A stretch of DNA of 64,000 nucleotides, from NCBI GenBank assembly GCA_002331485.1, contig DCYS01000003.1:12385-76384 (forward strand), written 5' to 3'. Position 1 is the stretch's first letter. The number at the start of each line of letters is the position of its first letter. Positions 62,615 to 64,000 of the stretch are shown here, piece by piece. Under the pieces are notes generated by a model. The model did not search any database, was not told where the DNA came from, and was given only the letters and a program-made list of their open reading frames with translations. The position numbers and the translations under genes were made by a program. The DNA is from Flavobacteriales bacterium UBA2104. GTDB taxonomy: Bacteria; Bacteroidota; Bacteroidia; Flavobacteriales_D; Crocinitomicaceae.

Positions 62615-63619
62615 TTATCGAACAATATTACTTTCCATGATCGATCCGTTCATTTTTAATTTTGAAAGAATCTGCTCAGCGACTTCAAGAGCATTCATTC
62701 CGTCTTCTAATGAAACGATTGGAGTTGAATTATTGTTGATTGCATCTGCAAAAGTGGAAAGCTCTTCTTTTATAGCATTAATAGGTTCGATATCCGGCTT
62801 ATCAAAAATGATCTTCTTGCTTGGTTTACCATCACCCATTTCCATTACCATATCATATGGTCCGGCTTCACCTTCCAGTGTTTCCATTTGCACAACTTCC
62901 ATTTCTTTCTCAAGGAAATCAACACTGATATATGCATCTTTCTGAAAGAATCTCGACTTACGCATGTTTTTGAGTGAGATCCTGGATGATGTTAGATTAG
63001 CAACACAACCATTGTCAAATTCAATCCGAGCATTAGCAATATCAGGTGTTTCAGAAACGACTGCAACTCCAGAGGCTGATATTCTTCTTACAGATGAATC
63101 GACTACACTGAGAATAGCATCAATATCATGGATCATGAGATCAAGGATAACCGGAACATCTGTTCCTCTTGGATTGAATTGAGCTAAACGATGAGTTTCA
63201 ATGAACATCGGTTGATCGAAATAGGGGATAGCAGCTCTAAAAGCTGGGTTAAATCGTTCAACATGACCAACCTGAACCTGAACTTCTGCTTCATGTGCCA
63301 AAGCAAGAAGCTTTCTCGCTTCATCTGTTGTTTGTGTGATCGGTTTTTCTATAAATACATGTTTTGACTTTTTAATTGCCTGTGCAGCAAGGTCAAAATG
63401 TGTTGTAGTTGGAGTAACGATATCAATGCAATCTACCTTATCCAAAAGCTCATCTAAGTCGCTAAAAGCTTTTATCTCAAATTCCTCAGCAACAGCTTTG
63501 GCATTTTCGTCGTTCGGATCATAAAAACCAACAAACTCAAATTTGTCAGAGAGTTCTTTCAATAATCGAATATGAATCTTTCCAAGATGTCCTGCACCTA
63601 ATACACCGATCTTCAACAT
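62615..63619 (-). CDS. Gfo/Idh/MocA-family NAD(P)-dependent oxidoreductase
   Basis: About 334 residues. Rossmann motif KIGVLGAGHLGKIHIRLL at the start; EKPITQTTDEARKLL is the family EKP motif; the middle domain has VGHVERFNPAFRAA. Such enzymes oxidise sugars or related compounds. ATG 63619 is chosen since the longer start (63643) lies in the promoter at 63641-63648. It is first of a four-gene minus-strand operon with lipoprotein, sugar transferase and CAP gene. Substrate unknown. Confidence 0.9.
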   Translation of the reverse strand: MLKIGVLGAGHLGKIHIRLLKELSDKFEFVGFYDPNDENAKAVAEEFEIKAFSDLDELLDKVDCIDIVTPTTTHFDLAAQAIKKSKHVFIEKPITQTTDEARKLLALAHEAEVQVQVGHVERFNPAFRAAIPYFDQPMFIETHRLAQFNPRGTDVPVILDLMIHDIDAILSVVDSSVRRISASGVAVVSETPDIANARIEFDNGCVANLTSSRISLKNMRKSRFFQKDAYISVDFLEKEMEVVQMETLEGEAGPYDMVMEMGDGKPSKKIIFDKPDIEPINAIKEELSTFADAINNNSTPIVSLEDGMNALEVAEQILSKLKMNGSIMESNIVR

Positions 63620-63640
63620 ATAAATATCAATTCTTTTGTA

Positions 63641-63648
63641 CAAAGATA
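63641..63648 (-). promoter_or_regulatory. Probable -7 box for oxidoreductase-sugar transferase operon
   Basis: Minus-strand TATCTTTG, a full TAnnTTTG match; start near 63636, leader about 17 bases. The same box sequence serves pyrG and pyrR. Confidence 0.5.
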
Positions 63649-63830
63649 GGGGTAAAGTTGTCTTCTAGGATAGTGTAGATAATATGTTATCAACACCGAA
63701 TATTTAGCAGAGGGATTCATAAGAGTTGAGTCACTTTCTGTAAATAACTTTAAATCAAGTCGATCAGAAACGATCTTCAAAAAGCACTAAAAAAAATAGT
63801 CTGCTTAATTTTTCAAATTTAAAATTTACT

Positions 63831-63838
63831 TATATTTG
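63831..63838 (+). promoter_or_regulatory. Probable -7 box for the terminal tRNA transcript
   Basis: TATATTTG matches TAnnTTTG. The predicted start near 63844 is about 130 bases before the tRNA. The 180 bases between the oxidoreductase promoter and this box hold nothing else that I can identify. Confidence 0.5.
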
Positions 63839-63863
63839 CGCTCCCAACATTGGAAACAGTGTT

Positions 63864-63880
63864 AAATGGTGGTTGTAGCT
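63864..63880 (+). repeat. 17-bp copy of the tRNA 5' end (copy 1)
   Basis: AAATGGTGGTTGTAGCT occurs here and again at 63970-63986, where it starts the real tRNA. After the shared 17 bases the two sequences diverge. In copy 1, TACCGAC (63881-63887) pairs with GTCGGTA (63923-63929) and GCTACT with AGTAGC (63941-63958), so the leader RNA can fold. Confidence 0.75.
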
Positions 63881-63973
63881 TACCGACAAAGAATCATAAC
63901 GAGTGTTGCTCTATTCATCTAAGTCGGTACAAGCAGCTTCGCTACTTTGGAGAGTAGCAATAAAATATGAAAT

Positions 63974-64000
63974 GGTGGTTGTAGCTCAGCTGGTTAGAGC
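63974..64000 (+). tRNA. tRNA gene, 5' part only; probably tRNA-His
   Basis: The last 27 bases hold an acceptor strand, TA at positions 8-9 and a D arm with stem GCTC/GAGC and loop AGCTGGTTA. The acceptor strand is GTGGTTG, preceded by an extra G that matches the G-1 of tRNA-His (E. coli tRNA-His starts GGTGGCTATAGCTC). The anticodon lies outside the window, so the identity is an inference. Confidence 0.75.

Noticed and set aside
63864..63960. A second complete tRNA
   Set aside because: After the shared 17 bases there is no D stem partner, anticodon arm or T arm in the expected spacing.

Overview
The window looks like chromosomal DNA of a Bacteroidota bacterium, most likely order Flavobacteriales. 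The DNA is AT-rich, there are few Shine-Dalgarno sequences, and many promoters carry the Bacteroidota -7 box TAnnTTTG. Several secreted proteins end in type IX secretion (T9SS) sorting domains, and the window has Bacteroidota-typical families (DUF4846, DUF5683, DUF3276, DUF2490, FISUMP, large YidC, LptD). I cannot name a genus from sequence alone.

Layout. 1-8.8 kb: the end of a SpoIIE-type phosphatase, a divergent lptD/amidase pair, then a forward run of MlaD-like protein, a membrane iron-sulfur protein, a small HAD phosphatase, a CCG-type iron-sulfur protein and a conserved small protein. 8.8-16.2 kb: DUF4846 and Sua5/YrdC genes, a two-gene cupredoxin/multicopper-oxidase operon, and the pyrG-yidC operon. 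16.3-40.8 kb is accessory in character: SUMF1-like, TPR/HTH regulator, T9SS lectin-like protein, FISUMP, HExxH lipoprotein, WG-repeat lipoprotein, a TonB-C plus von Willebrand A protein, an unlisted 37-residue double-glycine peptide gene, a TPR-SpoIIE phosphatase, DnaJ-like and MtfA-like proteins, further lipoproteins and a PIN-like gene. 40.8-48.6 kb: an unusual 1494-residue protein made of two UvrA-like units, a REP-associated transposase with palindromic repeats on both sides, a YiaA-like membrane protein, and a 21-bp tandem repeat array overlapping the end of a helical-repeat gene. 48.6-63.6 kb is mostly housekeeping on the minus strand: WbqC, LepB, DapB, DUF5683, ParB, ParA, DUF3276, RNase Z, a STAS protein, PyrB, PyrR, a CAP-domain protein, a polyprenyl-phosphate sugar transferase, a lipoprotein and a Gfo/Idh/MocA oxidoreductase. 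One VanX-like dipeptidase runs the other way. The window ends inside a tRNA gene, probably tRNA-His.

How they work together: LptD, amidase, MlaD, LepB, YidC, VanX and DapB serve the cell envelope. PyrG, PyrB and PyrR serve pyrimidine synthesis. ParA/ParB serve chromosome segregation. Two SpoIIE phosphatases and a STAS protein suggest partner-switching signalling, but no anti-sigma kinase is present here. The items most worth a second look are the fused double UvrA-like ATPase, the orphan double-glycine peptide, the 21-bp repeat array, the RAYT/REP unit, and a duplicated tRNA 5' end just before the terminal tRNA.
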